From positions 1-57,505 of the forward strand of contig VAZV01000134.1 of the NCBI GenBank assembly GCA_005884765.1: DNA of 57,505 nucleotides, in the 5' to 3' direction. The notes under the pieces are model-generated. The model made no database searches, was not told where the DNA came from, and saw nothing but the letters and a program-made list of their open reading frames with translations. The position numbers and the translations under genes were made by a program. Every line of letters starts with the position of its first letter. Position 1 is the stretch's first letter. Shown in pieces: positions 26,504-35,029 of this stretch. Source of the DNA: Alphaproteobacteria bacterium (lineage in GTDB: Bacteria; Pseudomonadota; Alphaproteobacteria; Rhizobiales; Xanthobacteraceae).

Positions 26504-28110
26504 GCCGGCTTGCCGGAATAGCGGGCGATCGCGGCCCGGACCGGCCCAAGGGCGCCGGGTGCGACCGAAAAGCTTCGCAAGCCCTGATCGAGCAAGGAGG
26601 CGACCTGTTGCGGGTCACCCGCGAGGTCGCCACACAGGCTCGCGTCCCGGCCGTTGCGCTTGGCATGGGCTGCTACATGCCCGATGAGATTGAACACCGC
26701 GCGCGAAGGACGAGCCAGATCGGCAAGCTGCGGTTCGTCGCGACTTGCCGCCATGACATATTGAATCAGGTCGTTGCTGCCGATCGAATAGAAGTCAGCC
26801 TTGAAGTCCTCGACCACGAGCGCCGCGGCGGGAACCTCGACCATCATGCCAAGCGGCGGCATCACGACCTGGTGTCCCTCGCCCCGCAGCTCGTCAATCG
26901 CATCCTGGAACAGGACACGGCAACGATCGAGCTCCTCCGGTAGCGTGACCATGGGGATCATCACCTTTAAATTTCCGGCCACCGCGGCACGTGCCAGCGC
27001 TCGCAACTGCAAGCGAAACACGTCCAGCCGCTTGAGCGACAGCCGCACTCCGCGCACGCCAAGAAATGGATTGAGATCTCCAGGCATCGTCAAACCCGCA
27101 ATCGGCTTGTCGCCGCCGGCATCCAGCGTGCGGATGGTCACCGGCTTGCCGGCGGCCCATTCGACCATCTGCTTGTAAATCCGATACTGCTCCTCCTCGG
27201 TCGGAAGCTGATCGCGTTCTTGGAACAGAAACTCGGTCCGCATCAATCCGATGCCGTCGACCTTCGACGGGTCAATATCCCTGAGCTCGGCGAGCCCGGT
27301 GACATTGATCATGAGCTGGACCGGTTCTCCGCTCGCGGTCACCACCGGGCCGGTGAATGAGAAAGCCGCTGCGCGGGCTTGCGCCTGCTCGGAGAGACGC
27401 CGACCATAGTCGGCCCTGAGCATCGGATCGGGATCGACGATCAGGGTGCCTGCATCGCCGTCCAACACAGCATCGACGCCGCTCTCGAGATGATCGATAT
27501 CGACGCCGACAATCATCGGCACGCCGCGCGATCGCGCGAGGATGGCGACATGGCTTGACGGACTGCCCCGGCGCAATATCAGGCCGCCATCGCGCCAGTC
27601 GGTCGCGAGAAACACCGATGGCGGCATATCCTCCGCCACGACGATTGCGCCTGATGGCAGGGCCTGATCGGCTTCGCCGGCAAGGCGCCGCAACACACGG
27701 TCGCGCAGGTCGCGCAGGTCGGAGGCACGGGCGCGAAAATAGGGATCATCGGCCCGATCATAGGTTGCGATCTCGGGGTCGATCGCGGCGACCCAGGCCC
27801 TGTTGGCGACCTCGCCATCGGCGATCAGCGCAAAGGCCGGCGTCGCCAGGCTCTCGTCTTCGAGCAAAGCGAGCTGAAACGAGAGAATGGCTTCAGCGTC
27901 TTCGTCCTTGATCCTGCCGGCGAGCGCGGTGAGATCAAGCCGTGAGGCCTCGAGCGCATCGGCAAGCGCCTGATGCTCGCCTGCCACAGGTCGCGATTGG
28001 CCCGCTTCCGGCTTCGCGGCAACCAGGCGCACTAACCGTCCCATTGCGATCCCCGGGGCGGCGGATCTGCCCTCGACGCGATGGGCGGCTCGCTGCGTCC
28101 TATGGTCCAT
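26500..28110 (-). CDS. PTS enzyme I, phosphoenolpyruvate-protein phosphotransferase
   Basis: 536-aa stand-alone enzyme I. Phospho-accepting His187 lies in RGSPSSHVAILARSRGVPMI. The PEP-binding barrel shows GIGLMRTEFLF, TIRTLDAGGDKP, NPFLGVRGVRLSL, PPLGMMVEVPAAAL, GSNDLIQYVMAASRDEP and the catalytic Cys in LCGDLAGDP. In E. coli DhaM this domain is fused and truncated; here it is separate and full length, with 11 bp of overlap with the HPr gene. It takes phosphate from PEP and passes it to HPr, then DhaM, then DhaL. An N-terminal GAF domain (as in nitrogen-PTS PtsP) is absent, consistent with a dedicated metabolic role. Confidence 0.93.
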   Translation of the reverse strand: MDHRTQRAAHRVEGRSAAPGIAMGRLVRLVAAKPEAGQSRPVAGEHQALADALEASRLDLTALAGRIKDEDAEAILSFQLALLEDESLATPAFALIADGEVANRAWVAAIDPEIATYDRADDPYFRARASDLRDLRDRVLRRLAGEADQALPSGAIVVAEDMPPSVFLATDWRDGGLILRRGSPSSHVAILARSRGVPMIVGVDIDHLESGVDAVLDGDAGTLIVDPDPMLRADYGRRLSEQAQARAAAFSFTGPVVTASGEPVQLMINVTGLAELRDIDPSKVDGIGLMRTEFLFQERDQLPTEEEQYRIYKQMVEWAAGKPVTIRTLDAGGDKPIAGLTMPGDLNPFLGVRGVRLSLKRLDVFRLQLRALARAAVAGNLKVMIPMVTLPEELDRCRVLFQDAIDELRGEGHQVVMPPLGMMVEVPAAALVVEDFKADFYSIGSNDLIQYVMAASRDEPQLADLARPSRAVFNLIGHVAAHAKRNGRDASLCGDLAGDPQQVASLLDQGLRSFSVAPGALGPVRAAIARYSGKPA

Positions 28111-28390
28111 TTTGGAAATCTCCGTCGACCAGCATCACCAGCGCATCCAGCGCGGCCTTCGCGTCCTTGCCCTCCGCACGAAAATAGATGATCGAGTCCT
28201 TCGGCGCCTTGGTCGCCATGACCTTGACGATGCTCTTGGCGTCGACCCAGGGTCCGTCCGGCGAAAGCCCCAGATCGATCCTGGAATCGAACCCCTTGGC
28301 GAGCTTGGTCAGCTTGACCGATGGCCGGGCATGCAGCCCAACCTCATGCCGCATGAGGACCGATGCCTTTAGCTCATTCATTCCGATCAT
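28100..28390 (-). CDS. HPr-like phosphocarrier protein
   Basis: 96 aa (93 if the ATG at 28381 is used). Phosphorylatable histidine in the motif EVGLHARPSVKLTKLAKG (His20 from the first ATG), then DAKSIVKVMATKAPKDSIIY in place of the usual regulatory-serine segment. There the serine of AKSIV keeps the Ser46 position, which in firmicutes is a kinase target; a functional kinase is not implied here. It lies between dhaM and the enzyme I gene and shuttles phosphate between them. Gap to dhaM is 6 bp. Confidence 0.92.
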   Translation of the reverse strand: MIGMNELKASVLMRHEVGLHARPSVKLTKLAKGFDSRIDLGLSPDGPWVDAKSIVKVMATKAPKDSIIYFRAEGKDAKAALDALVMLVDGDFQNGP

Positions 28391-28396
28391 CTCGCA

Positions 28397-28789
28397 TCAC
28401 ACCGGCGTCAGCTCTTCCGCCGTGCGGCGCACGGCTTCCAGCGTCGCCCCCGACGCCGCTTCGGTCGCTGCCATTACCGCGCCCTCGACGACCGGCGCGT
28501 TGCAAACGACGACGCGGCCACGCCGCGCATCGGGCAACATCTCGATCGCCATTTCGCTGTTGGTTTCGGCGCCTCCGAGGTCAACAAGAATGGCGACGCC
28601 TTTTTCCGACCACGCTTTGTCGATTGCCGCCATGATCGCCTCGACGTTGGTACCCAGACCGCCATCCGGATCGCCGCCGCACCAGCCAAGCGGCACTTCG
28701 TGGCCGACCATCTGTTCGACCATCATCGCGGTGCCGCGGGCGACGTCCGCGGAATGAGACACAATCACGATTCCTACGTTTTCATTCAT
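28397..28789 (-). CDS. dhaM: DhaM, EIIA-mannose-like phosphotransfer subunit
   Basis: 130-aa, single-domain DhaM. Phospho-accepting His12 in GIVIVSHSADVARGTAMM, then GWCGGDPDGGLGTNVEAIMA, GVAILVDLGGAETNSEMAIE and CNAPVVEGAVMAATEAASGA, all as in the N-terminal domain of E. coli DhaM. The ATG at 28789 has GGAAGG upstream and overlaps the dhaL stop by four bases; a TTG two codons earlier is in frame but unlikely. It phosphorylates the ADP bound to DhaL. HPr and enzyme I functions are on separate genes downstream. Confidence 0.94.
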   Translation of the reverse strand: MNENVGIVIVSHSADVARGTAMMVEQMVGHEVPLGWCGGDPDGGLGTNVEAIMAAIDKAWSEKGVAILVDLGGAETNSEMAIEMLPDARRGRVVVCNAPVVEGAVMAATEAASGATLEAVRRTAEELTPV

Positions 28790-29400
28790 GCACAACCTTC
28801 CATTACGTCTGCGACGGCGTCGACGATCAGCTCGGAGGATCGCGCGCCGGGGTCCATATGTCCGATGCTGCGTTCGCCAAGAAACGACGCACGGCCGCGG
28901 ATTGCCTTCATCGGGACGGTGTTCTCCGCGGCGAGGCGGGCGGCGGCCCTCAGCCGCGCCGGGAAATCCCCTCCCCCCTCGCGCAACACCGCAAGCACGG
29001 GAAAAAATACATCGAGCATCGTCTTCTGGCCGGCTTCCGACTTGCCGCGTGCCTTCACCGCGTCGATCGCGGCGGCAACCGCATCCGCAACCTGTTCAAG
29101 GCTCACCTCATCGGCGAGCGTCTTGCCGAGCGACATGAACAGCGTGCCGTAGAGTGGACCGGATGCGCCGCCCACCTTCATCACCAGCGTGGTGCCCAGC
29201 CCTTTCAGGGATTCGCTAAGACTCTTGGCGGAGAGCTCGTCCGCCGCCGCCAGCACGGCTTCGAAGCCGCGCCGCATATTGGTGCCGTGATCGCCGTCGC
29301 CGATGGCACGGTCGAGATCAGTCAATTCATCCGCGCTGGCAATGACGCGGTTGGCGACAGCCACAATCAAACGCTTGCGTGTTTCGCGATCGATCATCAT
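28786..29400 (-). CDS. dhaL: Dihydroxyacetone kinase subunit DhaL
   Basis: 204-aa nucleotide-binding subunit. The magnesium-ADP ligands are Asp30, Asp35 and Asp37 in LDRAIGDGDHGTNM, at exactly the E. coli positions. GGASGPLYGTLFMSLGK (about residues 77-93) and MLDVFFPV follow, with GRASFLGERSIGHMDPGARS near the end. DhaL keeps its ADP permanently as a coenzyme in PTS-type enzymes. Its start overlaps the upstream ATPase gene stop as ATGA, tying kinase expression to the ABC importer. It transfers phosphate to DhaK-bound dihydroxyacetone. Confidence 0.96.
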   Translation of the reverse strand: MMIDRETRKRLIVAVANRVIASADELTDLDRAIGDGDHGTNMRRGFEAVLAAADELSAKSLSESLKGLGTTLVMKVGGASGPLYGTLFMSLGKTLADEVSLEQVADAVAAAIDAVKARGKSEAGQKTMLDVFFPVLAVLREGGGDFPARLRAAARLAAENTVPMKAIRGRASFLGERSIGHMDPGARSSELIVDAVADVMEGCA

Positions 29401-30428
29401 GTGCGAGCCCTATCGGTAACGATCCGGTCTCCGGATTGATCGAAATAGAGCGGCTCAAGGAATTCAAGCGAGACCTCGTCTCCCGCCTTTAGCTCCTGGG
29501 CCGGATCGGCAAGAGTGACAAGCGGATGGGCGTCAAGCTTGAGGTGCACATGGTTCTGGTCTCCGAGATGTTCGACCCAGTGCACCCGCGCCCTGGGCCC
29601 GGGACGATCCGCCGAAAGAATCCGGATATGCTCGGTGCGCAAACCTACGGTTCGCGCCTGTGCAGGCGGCGATTGGCTTGCCAAGAGCTCGGCGGGCATG
29701 AGGTTGATGGGCGGCGTCCCGAGGCGGCTCGCGACGTATGCGCTTTTCGGCCGCTCGTAGATTTCGCGAGGCGTGCCAAGCTGAATCAGGACTCCGTCGC
29801 TCAGGACGCCGATGCGATCGGCCATCGTCATGGCCTCGATCTGATCATGCGTGACGTAGAGAATAGTGGTGCCGAGCTCCCGCTGGATGCGCTTGAGCTC
29901 GAGGCGCAGTTCGGCACGCAGCTTGGCGTCGAGCGAGGACAGCGGCTCGTCCATCAGATAGACGGCGGGCTCGCGTACCAATGCGCGGCCGATCGCGACC
30001 CTCTGCATTTCGCCGCCGGACAGCGCGGTAGCGCGATTGGCGAGCTTCTGCCCGATATGCAACAGCTCGGCCACGTTCTGGACGCGGCGGCGGATGAAGG
30101 CCTCATTCATGCGACGTGCCGGCGAGCGCAAGGGAAAGGCGAGATTGTCGTACACGGTCAAATGTGGATACAGCGAGTATTGCTGGAACACGAAGGCGAC
30201 GTCGCGCTCGGCCGGCATTTGCCTGGTGACGTCCCTGCCGCGGATCACCACGCTGCCATGATCGGGCCGCTCCAGCCCTGCGATCAGCCTCAATGTCGTG
30301 GTCTTGCCGGCGCCGGTCGGTCCAAGCAGCACGACGAATTCGCCGTCGGCAACGGAGAGCGAAAGATCGCGCACCGCGTCCATCGTGCCAAACCGCTTGC
30401 TGACATCGACGAGCGAGATATCAGCCAT
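29397..30428 (-). CDS. ABC transporter ATPase 2 of the dha operon importer
   Basis: 343-aa CUT1-class ATPase. Walker [20 protein letters not shown]-loop VFQQYSLYPHL, signature ALSGGEMQRVAIGRALV, Walker B VYLMDEPLSSLD, TILYVTHDQIEAMTMADRIG and a C-terminal TOBE-type region (LRTEHIRILS). The start at 30428 (MADISLVDV) follows GGGAG and overlaps the preceding ATPase gene by eight bases. Two non-identical ATPases in one importer operon recall the rhizobial glycerol transporter GlpS/GlpT, where they form a heterodimer. Confidence 0.92.
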   Translation of the reverse strand: MADISLVDVSKRFGTMDAVRDLSLSVADGEFVVLLGPTGAGKTTTLRLIAGLERPDHGSVVIRGRDVTRQMPAERDVAFVFQQYSLYPHLTVYDNLAFPLRSPARRMNEAFIRRRVQNVAELLHIGQKLANRATALSGGEMQRVAIGRALVREPAVYLMDEPLSSLDAKLRAELRLELKRIQRELGTTILYVTHDQIEAMTMADRIGVLSDGVLIQLGTPREIYERPKSAYVASRLGTPPINLMPAELLASQSPPAQARTVGLRTEHIRILSADRPGPRARVHWVEHLGDQNHVHLKLDAHPLVTLADPAQELKAGDEVSLEFLEPLYFDQSGDRIVTDRART

Positions 30429-31518
30429 GGCGCGCTCCCGCATCCAGCGCCGAGGACAACGCTTCGCCGCTTGTCGTGTCGAACAGCGAGAGCTTATCCG
30501 GCCGTAATCTCAGCCCGACCGTCTCGCCGACGCGCACCGCCTTGCCTGACGGCAGGCGCGCCTTCACCTGGCCGTTGGCCGACCTGACGGTGACGATCTG
30601 CGTGGTCCCGAGATATTCGGCGCCGATCACCTGACCGCGAAGTGGCGAGCCGTCGGCAAAGGACACGTTTTCGGGGCGCACCCCCAGCGCAAATTTTCCC
30701 TCCGGGCGATCCTCGAATAGTTCCGGCATCTCGACGGACGCGCCATCGATCGTGACGGCGCGATCGCCCTGCCGCAACGCGGTGTGGACGTCGAGAAAGC
30801 TCATCGGCGGCGCACCGATGAAATCCGCTACGAACATCGTCCTCGGACGATCGTAGATTTCCTGCGGGGTGCCGATCTGCTCGACGCGCCCCTGATTCAT
30901 GATGGCGATGCGATCGGCCATCGCCATGGCCTCGAGCTGGTCATGGGTGATGTAGATCGAGGTAGCATCGATCCGGTCGTGCAGCTCGCGCAGCTCGCCG
31001 CACATCAGCCTGCGAAACTCGGAATCGAGCGCGCCTAGCGGCTCGTCCATCAGGAAGGCTTTGGGCCGGCGCACGATGGCGCGACCGAGCGCGACGCGCT
31101 GCCGGTCGCCGCCGGAAAGACCGCCGACCCTGCGGTCGAGCAGATGATCGATCCGGAGCAGCTTTGCCGCTTCCTGGACGCTCTTCCTGATCTGGGCTCG
31201 TGAAAAATTCTGGCAGCGCAGGGGAAAGCCGATGTTCTGGCGCACGTTCATGTGCGGATAGAGCGCAAAAAGCTGGAACACGAAGGCGATATCGCGCGCC
31301 GATGCCGGCAATGCGGTGACGTCCTCGCCATCGAGCAGAATGCGCCCGGAGGTCGGCAGTTCCAGTCCCGCAATCATCCGCAAGGTCGTGGTCTTGCCGC
31401 AGCCAGACGGGCCGAGGATCACGAAGAACGAGCCGTGATCCACCGTGAAGCTGATGCCCTTGACGGCGGAAAACGCTCCGAAAGTTTTGGCGACCGACTC
31501 GAGCTTGATCTCCGCCAT
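30421..31518 (-). CDS. ABC transporter ATPase 1 of the dha operon importer
   Basis: 365-aa CUT1-class ATPase. Walker A GPSGCGKTTTLRMIAGLE, Q-loop VFQLFALYPHM, signature modified to LSGGDRQRVALGRAIV, Walker [33 protein letters not shown], and C-terminal LGVRPENVSFADGSPL. It begins four bases after the small membrane-protein gene and overlaps the second ATPase gene. It is probably GlpS/GlpT-like with ATPase 2. The substrate is inferred from the attached dihydroxyacetone kinase. Confidence 0.92.
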   Translation of the reverse strand: MAEIKLESVAKTFGAFSAVKGISFTVDHGSFFVILGPSGCGKTTTLRMIAGLELPTSGRILLDGEDVTALPASARDIAFVFQLFALYPHMNVRQNIGFPLRCQNFSRAQIRKSVQEAAKLLRIDHLLDRRVGGLSGGDRQRVALGRAIVRRPKAFLMDEPLGALDSEFRRLMCGELRELHDRIDATSIYITHDQLEAMAMADRIAIMNQGRVEQIGTPQEIYDRPRTMFVADFIGAPPMSFLDVHTALRQGDRAVTIDGASVEMPELFEDRPEGKFALGVRPENVSFADGSPLRGQVIGAEYLGTTQIVTVRSANGQVKARLPSGKAVRVGETVGLRLRPDKLSLFDTTSGEALSSALDAGARHG

Positions 31519-31522
31519 GGCG

Positions 31523-31726
31523 CTAATCCGGAAAATGGCTGACGATCACAAATCCCAGCGTGCCTGCCAGGATAGTGACAAAGGAATAGCTGAACAGGTT
31601 CAGTGAGAACGGCTGCATCAGCATCACGACCCCGAGCCCGATCAAGAGCATGGTGACGGCCTCGCACGGACCGCGGCGCAACAGGCGCGGAAATCGCGAT
31701 GCACGGGGCTCGATCCGCTCGTTCAT
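31523..31726 (-). CDS. Small membrane protein of the importer operon
   Basis: 67 aa, not recognised as a named family. A basic N-terminus (residues 1-21, RFPRLLRRG) is followed by two hydrophobic segments, AVTMLLIGLGVVMLM (about 23-38) and FSYSFVTILAGTLGFVIV (about 45-62), ending SHFPD. The ATG at 31726 overlaps the permease stop as ATGA and the stop is four bases before ATPase 1. Rhizobial glycerol importers also have an extra small membrane protein between permease and other genes, but this one differs in sequence from the DUF2160 protein I recall there. An accessory transporter subunit is likely. Confidence 0.72.
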   Translation of the reverse strand: MNERIEPRASRFPRLLRRGPCEAVTMLLIGLGVVMLMQPFSLNLFSYSFVTILAGTLGFVIVSHFPD

Positions 31727-32673
31727 TTGCGCACCGCCCCGAAAGTGATGCCGCGCAACAGATGGCGGCGCAACAGCACGGTGAACAGCAGGATCGGCAG
31801 GAAGAACAGCGTCGTCGCCGCGGCCACCGCCGGCCAGTCCTGGCCACCCTCGCCGATGATGAAGGGGATGAAAGGCGGCATGGTCTGCGCATCGCCGCTG
31901 GTGAGCAGAACAGCGAACGCATATTCGTTCCAGGCAAAGATCAGGCAAAATATCGCGGTCGCGGCGATCCCCGTGATGGCCTGCGGCAATACTACCTTGA
32001 AGAAGGCCTGCAAGCGGGAGTAGCCGTCGACCATGGCGGCTTCCTCATATTCGCGCGGGATCTCGTCGATGAAGCCCTTCAACAGCCATACCGCCAGCGA
32101 CACGTTGACGGCGGTATAGAGCAGGATCATCCCGAGCTTGGTGTCGGTCAGCCCGAGATTGCGGAACATCAGGTAGATTGGGATCGCGACCGCAATCGGC
32201 GGCATCATTCGCGTCGACAGGATGAAGAACAGCAAATCGTCTGCGAGCGGGACACGAAAGCGAGAGAACGCGTAGGCTGCGATCGTCCCGAGACATACCG
32301 CAAGGAAGGTCGACCCAAATCCGATCACGATCGAGTTGATGAAGCGCGGCACGACTTTCGAGGGGCCGGCGATCACCATGTTGCGCGAGCGCACCAGCCG
32401 CTCGTACCATGTCTGCGGCGGCGGCAAGCTTGCGAGAAATTCGGGCGTCTGTCGCGTGCGCGTCGTGAACAGGTTGACATAGCCTTCGACCGACGACTCG
32501 GAGATGATCTTTGGCGGATAGGAAATTGAATCCGTAGGTGTCTTGAAGCTGGTGAGAAAAATCCACAAGAGCGGAAGGATCGCGATGATGGCATAGGTTG
32601 CCACCAGCATCCCGCCGATCGTCTTGGCGAGCTGCGACGGCTCAGCTACGGAATGGGCGGCGACCGTGCTCAT
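31723..32673 (-). CDS. ABC transporter permease 2 of the dha operon importer (MalG-like)
   Basis: 316-aa inner-membrane permease. First segment MLVATYAIIAILPLLWIFLT, ATPase-contact loop REYEEAAMVDGYSRLQAFFK, final segment before RRHLLRGITFGAVRK. It overlaps the preceding permease stop by four bases and the small membrane-protein start by four. It pairs with permease 1 to form the channel. Confidence 0.92.
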   Translation of the reverse strand: MSTVAAHSVAEPSQLAKTIGGMLVATYAIIAILPLLWIFLTSFKTPTDSISYPPKIISESSVEGYVNLFTTRTRQTPEFLASLPPPQTWYERLVRSRNMVIAGPSKVVPRFINSIVIGFGSTFLAVCLGTIAAYAFSRFRVPLADDLLFFILSTRMMPPIAVAIPIYLMFRNLGLTDTKLGMILLYTAVNVSLAVWLLKGFIDEIPREYEEAAMVDGYSRLQAFFKVVLPQAITGIAATAIFCLIFAWNEYAFAVLLTSGDAQTMPPFIPFIIGEGGQDWPAVAAATTLFFLPILLFTVLLRRHLLRGITFGAVRK

Positions 32674-33614
32674 CGCTGCTTCACCCGATCAAGAACCCTG
32701 ACATAGATGTTGGCGGCGCCGAACACCGTAACGAAGAGAATAATCGCCAAGGCGGAGGAATAGCCGGTGCGCCATTTCTCAAACGCCTCGCGCTTTAGCG
32801 TGATCGAGGCCACTTCCGTGGTCGATCCCGGACCGCCGGAGGTCAAAAGGTTGACCATGTCGAACATTTTGAAATTCTCGATCGCGCGGAAGAGAATGGC
32901 GAGCATCAGGAAAGGCATCACCATCGGCAGCGTGATCGACCAGAATTGCCGCCAACGCGAGGCACGGTCGACCTCGGCGGCCTCGTAGATGTAGTCGGGA
33001 ATCGAGCGCAAGCCGGCCAGGCAGATCAGCATCACGTAAGGCGTCCACATCCAGACATCGACCATGACGATCGCCCAGGGGGCCAGCGCCACATCGCCGA
33101 TCATTTGAAACGAGCTGGGATCAGCACCGGTGAAGAAGGCGACCACGCTGTTGAACAGGCCGATCTGCGGCTGCAGCAGGAACGTCCAGAAGTTGCCGAC
33201 CACCGCGGGCGACAGCATCATCGGCAAGAGAATCATGGTGGTCCAAAAACTGTGGGCACGGAAGCGGCGGTTGATCAGGAGCGCGAGACCGAAGCCGATC
33301 AGCATTTCGAGCCCGATCGACCACAGCACGAAATGCGCGGTCGCCTGCATGGCGTGCCAGACGTCGGGATCGCTGAGGATGTCGCGATAATTGTCGAGGC
33401 CGACATAGCGGAGCGGCGCGTTCGGACGGTTCGCCCGGTAATTGGTGAAGGAAAGCTGGATCGTCCAGAGCAGCGGAAAGATGTTGATCGCCAGCAGCAG
33501 CAATACCGATGGCGTGATGAACAGCCAGGCGATCGCGCGGTCCGACATGGTACTGAGCCGGAACGCCAGTCGGCGCGGTGCCCGGGCGTCAGCCCGTTCA
33601 GCCAGGGTGCTCAT
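32670..33614 (-). CDS. ABC transporter permease 1 of the dha operon importer (MalF-like)
   Basis: 314-aa inner-membrane permease. First transmembrane segment AIAWLFITPSVLLLLAINIF, second-half loop YIYEAAEVDRASRWRQFWSI, and NLLTSGGPGSTTEVASITLK near the end, the MalF-type pattern. The ATG at 33614 (MSTLAERAD) has AAAGGA five bases upstream; the frame is open 19 codons further. It follows the binding-protein gene by 89 bp. Confidence 0.92.
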   Translation of the reverse strand: MSTLAERADARAPRRLAFRLSTMSDRAIAWLFITPSVLLLLAINIFPLLWTIQLSFTNYRANRPNAPLRYVGLDNYRDILSDPDVWHAMQATAHFVLWSIGLEMLIGFGLALLINRRFRAHSFWTTMILLPMMLSPAVVGNFWTFLLQPQIGLFNSVVAFFTGADPSSFQMIGDVALAPWAIVMVDVWMWTPYVMLICLAGLRSIPDYIYEAAEVDRASRWRQFWSITLPMVMPFLMLAILFRAIENFKMFDMVNLLTSGGPGSTTEVASITLKREAFEKWRTGYSSALAIILFVTVFGAANIYVRVLDRVKQR

Positions 33615-33703
33615 GGGAATCCTTTTCTGCACGGATCGCTGACTGGTCCAAGGAAGGGTCTCCCGGCCCAACGTGCCGGGAGACCTTGGAGGGTAGACCG
33701 CGA

Positions 33704-35029
33704 CTAGATCTTACCCTCTTCTTTGAACACTTTCTGCCAATCCTTCACCAGAAGATCGAGCGCTTCCTTCGCCGTACCCTTGTCCGCCACGACATAGTCA
33801 TGGACGCGCTTTTGCATATCGAGCAGGAGCTCGGCGTAGGCGGGCTCGGCCCAGAAGTCCTTCACGATATCCATCGACTTCAGGAAGTCGGCCGCAAACG
33901 GCGCGCTCTTCGCAAAGCCCGGATCGTTCAGCACTGCCTTGTGGCAGGAATAACCGCCGAGCGCCCACCATTTCTTTTGGATATCAGGCTGCGCAAACCA
34001 TTTGATATAGGCGAGCGCATCGTCCCGGTTCGGCGAGTAGGAGACCACCGAAATGCCCTGTCCGCCGAGCTGGGTGTAGTGATACTTCTCCTTCGGATTG
34101 ACGAAGAAGCCGATCTTGTCGCCGCCGACATTCGGATCCTTGTACAGGCCGGGGAAGAATGCGAAGAAGTTCATCTGCATTGCGACCTGTCCGGACTTGA
34201 AGGCATCGAGCCCTTCGGACATGTAGGCGTTGCTCATGCCGGGCGCGGTGCAGCACTTGTACAGCGACTTGTAGAATTCGAGTGCCTTGACCGCTTCCGG
34301 CGAGTTGACGAAGCCCTCCATCTCATAGGGCTTGTTCGGATTGTCGTACTGGAAGCCCCAGTCGTAGAGCGCGTTCGTCACGCCCATGGTGATGCCTTCG
34401 GAGCCGCGCTCGGTGTAGATATAGGCCCCATAGACCTTCTTGCCGTCGATCTCCCTGCCCTGGAAAAACTCGGCGATTTCCTTCAACTGATCCCAGGTCT
34501 GAGGCGGCGCTAGGTCGTGGTTGTATTTCTTCTTGAAGTCGGCCTGGATCTCGGGTCTCGCGAACCAGTCCTTGCGATAGGTCCAGCCGATCGCATCGCC
34601 CATCGCCGGCAAGGCCCAGTAGTTCGGCGTGTTCTTCGGCCACTCCGAATAACCGACCACCGTCGCCGGCATGAAATCGTCCATCGTGATTCCTTCCTTC
34701 TTGAAGAAATCATTCAGCTTGACGTAGTGGCCGTTCTCGGCGGCGCCGCCGATCCATTGGCTGTCGCCGATGATGAGATCGCACAGCTTGCCCTTGGAAT
34801 TGAGTTCGTTGAGGAAGCGATCGGCATAGCTCGTCCACGGGACGAACTCGTATTTCATCTCGATGCCAGTCTTGGTGGTGAAGTCCTTGCCGAGCTCCAC
34901 CAAGGCGTTGGCGGGATCCCAGGCCGCCCAACACAAGGTCAGCTGTTTGGCCTCGGCGGGAGCCTGAGCGCCGAGAAAAGAAGCGACAGCAACCGCGCTC
35001 GCTCCCAACGCATGCATCATTCGGATCAT
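33704..35029 (-). CDS. ABC transporter solute-binding protein of the dha operon importer
   Basis: 441-aa periplasmic binding protein, family 1. Signal peptide to about residue 27 (MHALGASAVAVASFLGAQAPAEA). Mature motifs: TLCWAAWDPANALVELGKDF, LCDLIIGDSQWIGGAAENGH, YWALPAMGDAIGWTYRKDWF, LGGQGISVVSYSPNRDDALA and LGGYSCHKAVL. Adjacent cysteines occur at KCCTAPG. GGGAGG lies five bases before the ATG. It heads the twelve-gene operon. The attached kinase suggests glycerol, dihydroxyacetone or a sugar or polyol broken down to it. It is clearly shorter than the 546-aa binding protein at 18010-19650. Confidence 0.9.
   Translation of the reverse strand: MIRMMHALGASAVAVASFLGAQAPAEAKQLTLCWAAWDPANALVELGKDFTTKTGIEMKYEFVPWTSYADRFLNELNSKGKLCDLIIGDSQWIGGAAENGHYVKLNDFFKKEGITMDDFMPATVVGYSEWPKNTPNYWALPAMGDAIGWTYRKDWFARPEIQADFKKKYNHDLAPPQTWDQLKEIAEFFQGREIDGKKVYGAYIYTERGSEGITMGVTNALYDWGFQYDNPNKPYEMEGFVNSPEAVKALEFYKSLYKCCTAPGMSNAYMSEGLDAFKSGQVAMQMNFFAFFPGLYKDPNVGGDKIGFFVNPKEKYHYTQLGGQGISVVSYSPNRDDALAYIKWFAQPDIQKKWWALGGYSCHKAVLNDPGFAKSAPFAADFLKSMDIVKDFWAEPAYAELLLDMQKRVHDYVVADKGTAKEALDLLVKDWQKVFKEEGKI

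Noticed and set aside
27700..27725. Tandem gcgcaggtc repeat within enzyme I
   Set aside because: It encodes DLRDLRD in a coiled segment of the protein and needs no separate explanation.
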